Below are positions 32,998 to 41,744 of a stretch of 64,000 bases of DNA, piece after piece. Source of the stretch: Streptomyces pyxinicus. Lineage in GTDB: Bacteria > Actinomycetota > Actinomycetes > Streptomycetales > Streptomycetaceae. The first letter of the stretch is position 1; each line of letters opens with the position of its first letter. Made by a program: the position numbers and the translations under genes. The notes beneath the pieces were generated by a model, which worked only from the letters and a program-made list of their open reading frames with translations, was not told the origin of the DNA and ran no database searches. The stretch is taken from positions 248,001 through 312,000 of the forward strand of contig NZ_JANUGP010000001.1 of NCBI RefSeq assembly GCF_024753135.1. The letters run 5' to 3'.

Positions 32998-33993
32998 TCA
33001 GGGGCCCGGGCGGGCCGTGGCGGACGGGGCGGGGGCAGGCCCCGGGTGGAAGCGGTGGCGGTATTCGGCCGGGGAGGTGCCGAGGGTGCGGGTGAAGGCG
33101 CGGCGCATGGCCTCGGGGGTGCCGTAGCCGCTGGCCCGGGAGACCTCCTCGATGCCGGCAGCGGTGTCCTCCAGCAGCCGGCGGGCGTGTTCGAGGCGTA
33201 CCCGGTCGACGTAGCGGCCGGGGGGCATGCCGGTCTCGGCCTGGAAGGCGCGGGCGAAGTGGCGCGGGGACAGGGCGGCGCGGGCGGCCAGCGCCTCGAC
33301 GCCGAGGTCGGCGTCCGGGTGCTCGGTGATCCACTGCTGGACGTCCCGGAGCGGTGCGCGCCGGGCGGTCTGGGCGGCGAGCTGGGCGCTGAACTGGGCC
33401 TGGTTGCCCGGTCGGCGCAGGAACACCACCAGGTGGCGGGCGACACTCAGCGCCACGTCCCGGCCGAGATCCTCCTCGACCAGCGCGAGCGCGAGGTCGA
33501 TGCCCGCGGTGACGCCGGCCGAGGTGGCCACGTCACCGTCGCGCACGAAGATCGGGTCGGGGTCCACCCGGACCTCGGGGTGCTCCCGCGCGAGCCGGTC
33601 GCTGTACGCCCAGTGGGTGGTGGCCCGGCGTCCGTCCAGCAGCCCGGCACCGGCGAGGAGCAGGGCCCCGGTGCAGACGGAGACCAGGCGCCGGGCACGC
33701 GGGCCGTGCGTCCGCAGCCACTCCACCAGCGGCGGGTCGGGGCGGCGGGTGCCTTCGCCGCCGGGCACCACGAGGGTGTGCGGGGCGTCCTCGGCCGTGT
33801 CCGGCAGGGCGCCGTCCGGGGTGAGGCCGAGCCCGCTGGAGGTGCGGACCGGGCGGCCGTCCAGGGACCCGGTGCGGATGCGGTAGGAGCCGGGGCGGTG
33901 CCTCTCGGCGCCGCTGAAGACCTCCAGGGGGCCGGTGACGTCGAGGCTCTGGACGCCGTCGAAGAGGGCGATCAGAAGGGTTCGCTGCGCCAT
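32998..33993 (-). CDS. GlxA-type AraC transcriptional regulator (DJ-1 + HTH)
   Basis: A 331-residue regulator. The N-terminal DJ-1/PfpI domain (about 1-190) has the cysteine in LVSVCTGALLLAGAGLLDGRRATTHW. The C-terminal AraC double HTH (about 225-320) has LAARAALSPRHFARAFQAETGMPPGRYVDRVRLEHAR and IEEVSRASGYGTPEAMRRAFTRTLGTSPAEYRHRF. ATG 33993 (MAQRTLLIALFDG) starts right at the conserved DJ-1 strand; a longer frame adds 42 unlikely residues. It lies 21 bases upstream of the DJ-1 gene that it may regulate. Confidence 0.9.
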   Translation of the reverse strand: MAQRTLLIALFDGVQSLDVTGPLEVFSGAERHRPGSYRIRTGSLDGRPVRTSSGLGLTPDGALPDTAEDAPHTLVVPGGEGTRRPDPPLVEWLRTHGPRARRLVSVCTGALLLAGAGLLDGRRATTHWAYSDRLAREHPEVRVDPDPIFVRDGDVATSAGVTAGIDLALALVEEDLGRDVALSVARHLVVFLRRPGNQAQFSAQLAAQTARRAPLRDVQQWITEHPDADLGVEALAARAALSPRHFARAFQAETGMPPGRYVDRVRLEHARRLLEDTAAGIEEVSRASGYGTPEAMRRAFTRTLGTSPAEYRHRFHPGPAPAPSATARPGP

Positions 33994-34245
33994 GCCCCCG
34001 ATTCTTGGCGGCCCGCGCGATGGCCGCAACGACGCGTTTCCCACCTTTTCTGCCATCGGCGCTTCTTGGCCGCCCCGCGGAGGTATCCGGTCCCGGCTGT
34101 TCGGCGGGACGTCGTCCACCGCGCGCGGCAGCCGCGCCTGACCTGAGGGGCGCGCCGCCCCGCCGCGCGGCGCCCCGCTCCCCGGCCGACGGCGTCACCT
34201 GCCACAATTGCCGCGCAACCTCAGTGGAGAAGGCGGTACGGGATC

Positions 34246-36663
34246 GTGACGACACCCGGGTCCATCGAAGCAGGATCCATCGAAGGCAGGATCGCCGGGG
34301 AACTCGGCGTACGGGAGCGGCAGGTGAAGGCCGCGGTGGAGCTGCTCGACGGCGGCTCCACGGTGCCCTTCATCGCCCGCTACCGCAAGGAAGCGACCGA
34401 GATGCTCGACGACGCGCAGCTGCGCGCGGTCGAGGAGCGGCTGCGCTATCTGCGGGAGCTGGAGGAGCGGCGGACCGCGATCCTGGAGTCGGTACGCGAG
34501 CAGGGCAAGCTCACCGCGGAGCTGGAGGCGCGGATCCGCGGCGCCGAGACCAAGGCGCGTCTTGAGGACGTCTACCTGCCGTACAAGCCCAAGCGGCGCA
34601 CCAAGGCGCAGATCGCCCGCGAGGCGGGTCTTGAGCCGCTCGCGGAGGGGCTGTTGGGCGATCCGGGCGTGGACCCGGTGGCCGCCGCTTCGGCGTTCGT
34701 CGACGCGGACAAGGGCGTCGCCGATCCGGCGGCGGCCCTGGAGGGCGCGCGGGCGATCCTCACCGAGCGGTTCTCGGAGGACGCCGACCTGATCGGTGAG
34801 CTGCGCGAGCGGATGTGGGGGCGCGGGCGGCTGGCCGCGAAGGTGCGCGAGGGCAAGGAGGAGGCGGGCGCCAAGTTCGCCGACTACTTCGACTTCGCCG
34901 AGCCGTTCACCGAACTGCCCTCGCACCGGATCCTGGCGATGCTGCGCGGCGAGAAGGAAGAGGCCCTGGACCTCGTCCTGGAGCCGGAGGAGCCCGTCGA
35001 GGGCCCGTCCTCGTACGAGGGGATCGTCGCCCACCGGTTCGGGATCGCCGACCGGGGCCGGCCCGCCGACAAGTGGCTGACGGACACGGTCCGCTGGGCC
35101 TGGCGCACCCGCATCCTGGTGCACCTCGGGATCGACCTGCGGCTCCGGCTGCGCACGGCCGCCGAGGACGAGGCGGTGAACGTGTTCGCCGCCAACCTGC
35201 GCGACCTGCTGCTCGCGGCCCCGGCCGGCACCCGCGCCACGCTGGGCCTCGACCCCGGTTTCCGGACCGGCGTGAAGGTCGCCGTGGTCGACGCCACCGG
35301 CAAGGTCGTCGCCACGGACGTCATCTACCCGCACGTCCCGGCGAACAAGTGGGACGAGGCGCTGGCCAAGCTGGCGCGGCTCGCCAAGGAGCACGCGGTC
35401 GACCTGGTCGCGATCGGCAACGGCACCGCGTCCCGCGAGACCGACAAACTCGCCACCGAACTCATCGCCAAGCACCCGGAGTTGCAGCTCACCAAGGTGA
35501 TGGTGTCGGAGGCGGGCGCGTCGGTGTACTCGGCGTCGGCGTACGCCTCGCGGGAGCTGCCCGACATGGACGTGTCGCTGCGCGGCGCCGTGTCCATCGC
35601 CCGGCGCCTGCAGGACCCGCTGGCCGAGCTGGTGAAGATCGACCCGAAGTCCATCGGGGTCGGCCAGTACCAGCACGACCTGTCCGAGGTGAAGCTGTCG
35701 CGCTCGCTGGACGCGGTGGTCGAGGACTGTGTGAACGGCGTCGGCGTGGACGTCAACACCGCGTCCGTGCCGCTGCTCTCACGGGTGTCGGGCATCTCCG
35801 CCGGGCTGGCGGAGAACATCGTGGCGCACCGGGACACCAACGGGCCGTTCGCCTCCCGTACGGAGCTGAAGAAGGTGGCCCGGCTCGGTCCGAAGGCGTA
35901 CGAGCAGTGCGCGGGCTTCCTGCGCATCCGCGGCGGCACGGACCCGCTGGACTCCTCCAGCGTGCACCCCGAGGCGTACCCGGTGGTGCGCCGGATGGTG
36001 AAGACCACCGGTCAGGAAGTGGCCTCGCTCGTCGGCAACACGGGCGTGCTGCGCTCGCTGCGGCCCGCCGACTTCGTGGACGACACGTTCGGTCTGCCGA
36101 CGGTGACGGACATCCTGAAGGAGCTGGAGAAGCCGGGACGCGACCCGCGTCCGGCGTTCAAGACGGCCACCTTCAAGGAGGGCGTGGAGAAGATCTCCGA
36201 CCTGTCCGCCGGGATGGTCCTGGAGGGCGTGGTCACCAACGTGGCCGCGTTCGGCGCGTTCGTGGACATCGGCGTCCACCAGGACGGGCTGGTGCACGTC
36301 TCCGCGATGTCGAAGACGTTCGTCAAGGATCCGCGGGACGTCGCCAAGCCGGGTGTCATCGTCAAGGTGAAGGTCCTCGACGTGGACATTCCGCGCAAGC
36401 GGATCGCGCTGACCCTGCGCCTGGACGACGAGGCCGCCCCGCAGGGGTCCGGCGCGGACCGGCAGCAGCGGCGCGGCGGCGCCCGTCCGCCGCAGCAGCG
36501 GCAGGGCGGCGGCGACCGGCGGCAGGGGCGTTCCGGTGGCGACCGGGGCGAGCGCGGGGGCGGCGGTGGCGACCGGGGTGCCCGGCAGACCCCGGCCCCG
36601 TCCAACAGCGCGATGGCGGACGCGCTGCGCCGCGCGGGGCTGCTGGACCCGAAGAAGCGCTGA
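34246..36663 (+). CDS. tex: Tex family RNA-binding transcription accessory protein
   Basis: An 805-residue protein. Domains in order: Tex N-terminal HTH-like region ([36 protein letters not shown]), a YqgF/RNase H-like domain ([19 protein letters not shown], about 325-460), helix-hairpin-helix ([32 protein letters not shown]), and the S1 RNA-binding domain ([32 protein letters not shown], about 655-725). A low-complexity R/G/Q-rich tail of about 60 residues follows, then [23 protein letters not shown] start. Tex binds nucleic acid and is a bacterial relative of Spt6. The long RGG-like tail is an actinobacterial addition. Confidence 0.95.
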   Translation: MTTPGSIEAGSIEGRIAGELGVRERQVKAAVELLDGGSTVPFIARYRKEATEMLDDAQLRAVEERLRYLRELEERRTAILESVREQGKLTAELEARIRGAETKARLEDVYLPYKPKRRTKAQIAREAGLEPLAEGLLGDPGVDPVAAASAFVDADKGVADPAAALEGARAILTERFSEDADLIGELRERMWGRGRLAAKVREGKEEAGAKFADYFDFAEPFTELPSHRILAMLRGEKEEALDLVLEPEEPVEGPSSYEGIVAHRFGIADRGRPADKWLTDTVRWAWRTRILVHLGIDLRLRLRTAAEDEAVNVFAANLRDLLLAAPAGTRATLGLDPGFRTGVKVAVVDATGKVVATDVIYPHVPANKWDEALAKLARLAKEHAVDLVAIGNGTASRETDKLATELIAKHPELQLTKVMVSEAGASVYSASAYASRELPDMDVSLRGAVSIARRLQDPLAELVKIDPKSIGVGQYQHDLSEVKLSRSLDAVVEDCVNGVGVDVNTASVPLLSRVSGISAGLAENIVAHRDTNGPFASRTELKKVARLGPKAYEQCAGFLRIRGGTDPLDSSSVHPEAYPVVRRMVKTTGQEVASLVGNTGVLRSLRPADFVDDTFGLPTVTDILKELEKPGRDPRPAFKTATFKEGVEKISDLSAGMVLEGVVTNVAAFGAFVDIGVHQDGLVHVSAMSKTFVKDPRDVAKPGVIVKVKVLDVDIPRKRIALTLRLDDEAAPQGSGADRQQRRGGARPPQQRQGGGDRRQGRSGGDRGERGGGGGDRGARQTPAPSNSAMADALRRAGLLDPKKR

Positions 36664-36683
36664 GCCGGAGGAAGTGCTGACCG

Positions 36684-36710
36684 GGGGCCGGGGTCCATGA
36701 CTCCGGCCCC
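36684..36710. terminator. Hairpin terminator between tex and the ABC-F gene
   Basis: GGGGCCGG (36684-36691) pairs with CCGGCCCC (36703-36710) in the 77-base gap between the convergent genes. Confidence 0.6.
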
Positions 36711-36740
36711 TACGGCGTCGCACGGAGTACCGATCCGGGG

Positions 36741-38381
36741 TCAGCGCTCCGTCACCTTGCCGGCCGCCACCTCCAGGCGGCGCGTCACGTGGACCGCGTC
36801 CAGCATGCGGCGGTCGTGGGTGACCAGCAGGAGGGTGCCCTCGTAGGCGTCAAGGGCCGACTCCAGCTGTTCGATGGCCGGCAGGTCGAGGTGGTTCGTC
36901 GGCTCGTCCAGCACCAGGAGGTTGACGCCCCGGCCCTGGAGCAGGGCGAGGGCGGCGCGGGTGCGTTCGCCCGGTGAGAGGGTCGCGGCCGGGCGCAGCA
37001 CGTGGTCGGTCTTGAGGCCGAACTTGGCGAGCAGGGTGCGGATCTCGACGGGCTCGGTGTCCGGGACGGCGGCGCGGAAGGCGTCGAGCAGTGTCTCCGG
37101 GCCGTGGAAGAGGCCGCGGGCCTGGTCTACCTCGCCGACCAGGACGCCGGAGCCGAGCGCGGCGTGTCCGGCGTCCAGCGGGGCCCGGCCGAGCAGCGCG
37201 GCCAGCAGGGTGGACTTGCCGGCGCCGTTGGCCCCGGTGACGGCGACCCGGTCGGCCCAGTCGATCTGGAGGGAGACCGGGCCGAAGGTGAAGTCACCGC
37301 GCCGGATCTCGGCGTCCCGCAGGGTGGCGACGACCGCGCCCGAGCGCGGGGCGGCGGCGATCTCCATGCGCAGGTCCCACTCCTTGCGCGGTTCCTCGAC
37401 CACGTCCAGGCGCTCGATCATGCGCTGGGTCTGGCGGGCCTTGGCGGCCTGCTTCTCGCTGGCCTCGCTGCGGAACTTGCGGCCGATCTTGTCGTTGTCG
37501 TTGCCGGCCTTGCGCCGGGCGTTCTTGACGCCCTTGTCCATCCAGGAGCGCTGCGTCCGGCCGCGCTCCTCCAGGGCGGTCTTCTTGTCCTCGTACTCCT
37601 CGTAGTCCTCGCGGGCGTGCCGGCGGGCCGTCTCGCGCTCTTCGAGATAGGCGTCGTAGCCGCCGCCGTAGAGGTTGATCCGCCCCTGCGCCAGGTCGAG
37701 TTCGAGGACCTTGGTGACGGTGCGGGTGAGGAACTCGCGGTCGTGGCTGACGACGACCGTGCCCGCGCGCAGGCCGGTGACGAAGCGCTCCAGGCGTTCG
37801 AGGCCGTCGAGGTCGAGGTCGTTGGTGGGCTCGTCGAGGAGGAAGACGTCGTAGCGGGACAGCAGGAGGGAGGCGAGGCCCGCGCGGGCGGCCTGGCCGC
37901 CGGACAGCGCGGTCATCGGCTGGTCGAGGTCGACGGCGAGGCCGAGGGAGTCGGCGACCTCCTCGGACCGCTCCTCCAGGTCGGCGCCGCCGAGGTCGAG
38001 CCAGCGCTCCAGCGCGGCGGCGTAGGCGTCGTCGGCGCCGGGCGCGCCGTCGACCAGGGCCTGCGTCGCCTCGTCCATCACGCGCTGGGCCTCGGCGACG
38101 CCGGTGCGGCGGGCCAGGAAGGCGCGGACGGACTCCCCCGGCCGGCGTTCGGGTTCCTGCGGCAGGTGGCCGACGGTGGCGGTCGGCGGGGACAGCCGCA
38201 GCTCGCCCTGTTCGGGCGCGGTCAGCCCCGCGAGCAAGCGCAGCAGGGTGGACTTGCCGGCGCCGTTGGCACCGACGAGACCGATCACGTCTCCGGGCGC
38301 GACGACGAGGTCGAGTCCGGAGAACAGGGCGCGGTCGCCGTGGCCGGCGGCGAGGTTTTTGGCGACGAGGGTGGCAGTCAT
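36741..38381 (-). CDS. ABC-F family ATPase (translation/ribosome-associated type)
   Basis: A 546-residue soluble protein with two ABC domains and no membrane part. Walker A motifs are GLVGANGAGKST and TGANGAGKST. Signatures are ALSGGQAARAGLA and TLSPGERTRAALA, and the Walker B segments are VFLLDEPTNDLDLDGL and LLVLDEPTNHLDLPAI. The linker between them is long and charged (EDYEEYEDKKTALEERGRTQ...), which in this family reaches into the ribosome. No obvious ribosome binding site precedes ATG 38381; TAAAAT lies 10 bases upstream, so the mRNA may have almost no leader. Role: ribosome-associated, possibly antibiotic protection. Confidence 0.92.
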   Translation of the reverse strand: MTATLVAKNLAAGHGDRALFSGLDLVVAPGDVIGLVGANGAGKSTLLRLLAGLTAPEQGELRLSPPTATVGHLPQEPERRPGESVRAFLARRTGVAEAQRVMDEATQALVDGAPGADDAYAAALERWLDLGGADLEERSEEVADSLGLAVDLDQPMTALSGGQAARAGLASLLLSRYDVFLLDEPTNDLDLDGLERLERFVTGLRAGTVVVSHDREFLTRTVTKVLELDLAQGRINLYGGGYDAYLEERETARRHAREDYEEYEDKKTALEERGRTQRSWMDKGVKNARRKAGNDNDKIGRKFRSEASEKQAAKARQTQRMIERLDVVEEPRKEWDLRMEIAAAPRSGAVVATLRDAEIRRGDFTFGPVSLQIDWADRVAVTGANGAGKSTLLAALLGRAPLDAGHAALGSGVLVGEVDQARGLFHGPETLLDAFRAAVPDTEPVEIRTLLAKFGLKTDHVLRPAATLSPGERTRAALALLQGRGVNLLVLDEPTNHLDLPAIEQLESALDAYEGTLLLVTHDRRMLDAVHVTRRLEVAAGKVTER

Positions 38382-38450
38382 CAGGAGGCAGATTTTAGAC
38401 GGCCCGCCGGTGGGCCGGGCGCCGCCCGGGGACTGGACAGGGGTTGTTGT

Positions 38451-38538
38451 GTGCGGCCGGGCGGGGTCTGCGGTGTACGACCGGACGGCCGGGCGGAGCC
38501 TGCCGTGTGCGGCCGGCCGAGGTCTGCCGTGTGCGGCC
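38451..38538. repeat. Degenerate short direct repeats GTGTGCGGCC
   Basis: (GT)GTGCGGCC(G/A)G occurs near 38451, at 38505-38514 and at 38529-38538, with related TCTGCCGTGTG and CCGGGCGG pieces between. The unit spacing is irregular. It fills the gap between the divergent ABC-F and oxidase genes just ahead of the oxidase promoter. Confidence 0.4.
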
Positions 38539-38547
38539 AGGCGGCCC

Positions 38548-38553
38548 TATCGT
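38548..38553 (+). promoter_or_regulatory. -10 hexamer TATCGT, probable leaderless promoter
   Basis: TATCGT ends 6 bases before the ATG at 38560. No Shine-Dalgarno is present. Confidence 0.45.
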
Positions 38554-38559
38554 CCTCGG

Positions 38560-39522
38560 ATGGACAGCGAAGCGAGCAGCGGACCGCGTGACGAAGTGAC
38601 CGCCGACGTGATCGTGGTCGGGGGCGGGATCGCCGGGCTGACGACGGCCGTGGTGCTGGCCGAGTCGGGGCGGCGGGTGCGGGTGTGGACGCGGGAGCCG
38701 GCCGCGCGGACCACCTCGGCGGTCGCCGGCGGCCTGTGGTGGCCGTACCGCATCGAGCCGGAGCCGCTGGTGGGCGCCTGGGCGCTGGAATCCCTCGCGG
38801 TGTACGAGGGGTTGGCGGCGCGTTCGGAGGAGACGGGCGTACGGCTGGTGGACGGGGTGCACCAGGGGGCGCGGCTCGGCGGACTGGGCGAGTGGGCGGG
38901 CCGGGTGCCGGGGCTGCGGGCGGTGGCGGACGGTCTGGCGGCGCGGCTGCCGGTGATCGACATGCCGGTCCATCTGGCGTGGCTGCGGCGACGGCTGCTG
39001 CGGGCGGGCGGCACGGTGACGGAGCGCGAGGTGACCGACCTGGCCGCGGTGCCGGCCGGCGTGGTGGTCAACTGCACGGGCCTGGGCGCGCGTTCGCTGG
39101 TGCCGGACCCGGCGGTGCGTCCGGTGCGGGGGCAGCTGGTGGTGGTCGCCAACCCGGGCATCACCACGTGGTTCACCTCGGTCGACCACGCCTCGACGGC
39201 CTCCACCTACTTCATTCCGCAGCCGGGCGGTCTGCTGCTGGGCGGCACGGCCGAGGAGGACGACTGGTCCCTGGAACCCGACCCGGCCACCGCCAAGGCG
39301 ATCGTCGCCCGCTGCGCGCGGGTCCGCCCGGAACTGGCCGGCGCGCGGGTACTGGCCCACCGGGTCGGCCTGCGACCGGCACGCGACGCCGTACGGCTGA
39401 CCCGGCAGCCCCTGCCCGACGGCCGCACCCTCGTCCACAACTACGGCCACGGCGGCGCCGGGATCACGGTGGCGTGGGGCTGCGCCCGGGAGGCGGCGGC
39501 GCTGGCGGTGCGGGGCTGCTGA
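38560..39522 (+). CDS. D-amino-acid oxidase-like FAD-dependent oxidoreductase
   Basis: A 320-residue flavoenzyme of the DAO/solanapyrone-free DadA-related fold. The FAD motif is VIVVGGGIAGLTTAVVLAESG from about residue 17. VVNCTGLGARSLVPDPAVRPVRGQLVVV and the C-terminal FAD block LVHNYGHGGAGITVAWGCAREAA match eukaryote-type D-amino-acid oxidases, including the conserved R in HRVGLRPARDAVRL. It would oxidise neutral D-amino acids to imino acids with H2O2 release. Longer upstream frames are not credible. No signal peptide. Confidence 0.88.
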   Translation: MDSEASSGPRDEVTADVIVVGGGIAGLTTAVVLAESGRRVRVWTREPAARTTSAVAGGLWWPYRIEPEPLVGAWALESLAVYEGLAARSEETGVRLVDGVHQGARLGGLGEWAGRVPGLRAVADGLAARLPVIDMPVHLAWLRRRLLRAGGTVTEREVTDLAAVPAGVVVNCTGLGARSLVPDPAVRPVRGQLVVVANPGITTWFTSVDHASTASTYFIPQPGGLLLGGTAEEDDWSLEPDPATAKAIVARCARVRPELAGARVLAHRVGLRPARDAVRLTRQPLPDGRTLVHNYGHGGAGITVAWGCAREAAALAVRGC

Positions 39523-39568
39523 CAAAGCCCGGGCGACTGAAGAGAGGCGCGAGGCGGCTCGACGATCG

Positions 39569-39597
39569 CGGCGGCCGGACGCGGAGTCCGGCCGCCG
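39569..39597. terminator. 12-bp hairpin terminator between convergent genes
   Basis: CGGCGGCCGGAC (39569-39580) and GTCCGGCCGCCG (39586-39597) with a 5-base loop, between the oxidase (ends 39522) and the PepX-like gene (ends 39605). Confidence 0.78.
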
Positions 39598-39604
39598 TCT
39601 CGCG

Positions 39605-41557
39605 TCAGGCGGTCGGCAGGTGCCGGGCCGTGTCCCGGGCGCGGATGCCGTTCAGGGCGGCCGGGGGCCGTGGGGCGCTGGCGGTGCCGGAGGTGGCCCG
39701 GGTGAAGGCCGCCGGACCGCCGACCAGGGGCAGGGTGGCGCTGGTGCCGGACAGGGAGAGGGTGAGGGCCGGCTTGGTGGACGGCGGGTCGATGAGGTCC
39801 TTGTCCGTGCCGGCGACGATCAGGGCCAGGCGGTGGCCCTTGGGGACGACGTGGTCGGTGGCGGCCAGGTCGAGGGTCATCGTGTACCGCTTGCCGGGGG
39901 TGAGCGGGACGCCCTTGGCGAGGGAGGCGTGGTGGCCGAGGTCGGCCCAGCCCCGGCTGAACACCGTGTAGTCGACGTCGGCCGTCTTGGCCTTCGTCTC
40001 CTTGAAGCAGGCGCTGTCACCGGCCGTGCTCGCGCCCCAGCAGGTGCGCTGGGTGAGGGTGGTGATGCCCTCGGCGGCGTCGGCGTAGTCGCGGATGGTG
40101 TCGGGGCCGAGGTCCACCAGGACGGCGGACAGGTGGGCCGATGAGGTGCTCGGGGTGGCGGTGACCGTGACCCGGGCGGAGCCGGACAGGCGCAGGTCAC
40201 GGGTGAGCGGGGCGGTGAGGAAGCCGGCCTTCTCGGGGGTGGACGCGGTCAGGTGGGCGGCCCAGTCGGTCTCGCTCAGCTTCGGGTCGTCGGTGAAGGT
40301 CTCGGTGCCGGAGGCGCGGCGCAGCCCGAGCGTGCCGACGCCGGGCAGGGTGCCGGCGGCCGGGTGGAGGGTGGTGGGGCGGGTGGCCCGCGGCGGCCAG
40401 ACCGGGGAGGTGACCCACTGGTCGGGGTGGCGCTCGATGTCGGCCATCGGCTCGCGGTCGATGCCGTTGTCATAGCCGAGGAGTTCGTGGTCGAACCAGC
40501 GGTGCAGGGTGTCGACCCAGGCGCCGCGCCGGTAGTCGAAGGGGTCGACGTGGCCGGTCTGGGACAGCCAGATCTTGCGCTCGACGCCGTGCTTCGCGAG
40601 CGCGTCCCACCACTGGCCGACGTGCTTGGTGCGCACGTTGAGGTCCTGCATGCCGTGCACGAGGAAGACGCTGGCGCGCACCTTCGCCGCGTCCTTGACG
40701 TAGTCCCGCTCGGTCCACAGCTTCGTCCAGTCGCCGCTCGGCGGGCTGCCGTCGGCCAGTTCCTTCCGTACGGCGGCGCAGTGGGCGTGGGCGTCGTCGC
40801 TCTCGACGTAGCCGGCGAGTTCGTCGGGGCCGCCGTCGTAGAGCGCGGCGCCCTGGGCGAAGTAGTAGTCGTACCAGGAGGAGATGCCGCTGATCGGGAC
40901 GATGGTCTTCAGCCCGCGGACGCCGGTCGCGGCCACGCCGTTGGCGATCGTGCCGTCCCAGCTCTTGCCGATCATGCCGGTGCGGCCGTTGGACCAGCCG
41001 GCCGTCACCCGGCTGCCGCCGGTGCGGCTGCTGTAGGCCTTGGCGCGGCCGTTCAGCCAGTCGATCACGGCCTTGGCCGACTGGATCTCGCCCCGGCCGC
41101 CGACGTCCACGCAGCCGTCGGAGCGGTTGGTGCCGGTGAGGTCGACGCCGACGACGGCGTAGCCGCGCGGCACGAAGTAGTTGTCGTAGAAGAGCGGCAT
41201 CTGGACGACGCGGCCGTTCGCGTCGTACGTCTTGACCTGGCTCTCGTTGCCGCGCCCGCAGCAGGAGTAGTAGGGACTGGCGTCCATGATGACCGGCACC
41301 CTGCGGCCCTCGCGGGCCGGTTCGGCGGGGCGGACGATGTCGGCGGCGACCCGGTCGGTGCGGCCGTCGCCGTCCCCGTCGAGACCGGTGTCCACCCAGA
41401 CGGACTCGCGGACGGCGTCGGCGTAGGAGTAGACGGGCCGGCTCTCGCGCGGGGGCGCGGCGTGGGCGGCGGCCGGGGCGAGGAAGAGCGCGGTCAGGAC
41501 GGCGGCGACCACCGCCGCGAGCGTTCTCCCGATCGTGAAGCGCGTACGTTTCGGCAT
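39605..41557 (-). CDS. Secreted Xaa-Pro dipeptidyl-peptidase (CocE/NonD family)
   Basis: A 650-residue exported serine peptidase. The signal peptide is MPKRTRFTIGRTLAAVVAAV...AAAHAAP, cleaved near residue 34. The S15-type alpha/beta hydrolase domain has the nucleophile in MIGKSWDGTIANGVAA, an aspartate in FLVHGMQDLNVR, and the histidine in LSQTGHVDPFDYRRGAW. The C-terminal jelly-roll PepX_C domain carries SARVTVTATPSTSSAHLSAVLVDLGPD. Such enzymes release Xaa-Pro dipeptides or hydrolyse esters outside the cell. Full length; ATG 41557. Divergent from the secreted M1 peptidase, so two extracellular peptidases share one intergenic region. Confidence 0.92.
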   Translation of the reverse strand: MPKRTRFTIGRTLAAVVAAVLTALFLAPAAAHAAPPRESRPVYSYADAVRESVWVDTGLDGDGDGRTDRVAADIVRPAEPAREGRRVPVIMDASPYYSCCGRGNESQVKTYDANGRVVQMPLFYDNYFVPRGYAVVGVDLTGTNRSDGCVDVGGRGEIQSAKAVIDWLNGRAKAYSSRTGGSRVTAGWSNGRTGMIGKSWDGTIANGVAATGVRGLKTIVPISGISSWYDYYFAQGAALYDGGPDELAGYVESDDAHAHCAAVRKELADGSPPSGDWTKLWTERDYVKDAAKVRASVFLVHGMQDLNVRTKHVGQWWDALAKHGVERKIWLSQTGHVDPFDYRRGAWVDTLHRWFDHELLGYDNGIDREPMADIERHPDQWVTSPVWPPRATRPTTLHPAAGTLPGVGTLGLRRASGTETFTDDPKLSETDWAAHLTASTPEKAGFLTAPLTRDLRLSGSARVTVTATPSTSSAHLSAVLVDLGPDTIRDYADAAEGITTLTQRTCWGASTAGDSACFKETKAKTADVDYTVFSRGWADLGHHASLAKGVPLTPGKRYTMTLDLAATDHVVPKGHRLALIVAGTDKDLIDPPSTKPALTLSLSGTSATLPLVGGPAAFTRATSGTASAPRPPAALNGIRARDTARHLPTA

Positions 41558-41744
41558 GCGCGGACGGTACTCCGGTCAACTCCCGCGCAGAAGAGGGCAG
41601 CTGAGTGACACGCCGGGCTCGTGACGGCCGAATGGCGATCGTGTGACAGCAGTGGCCATGGACAGGTCAGGGACCACAGGGACTGAATAGGCTGCGAACA
41701 GACTTCTCCGAACGGACCTTCGGTCCCGACGACTTGGAGCTGAC

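Noticed and set aside
38451..38538. Reading the GTGTGCGGCC repeats as a CRISPR or iteron array
   Set aside because: Unit length and spacing are irregular, there are no constant spacers, and no cas or rep genes are nearby.
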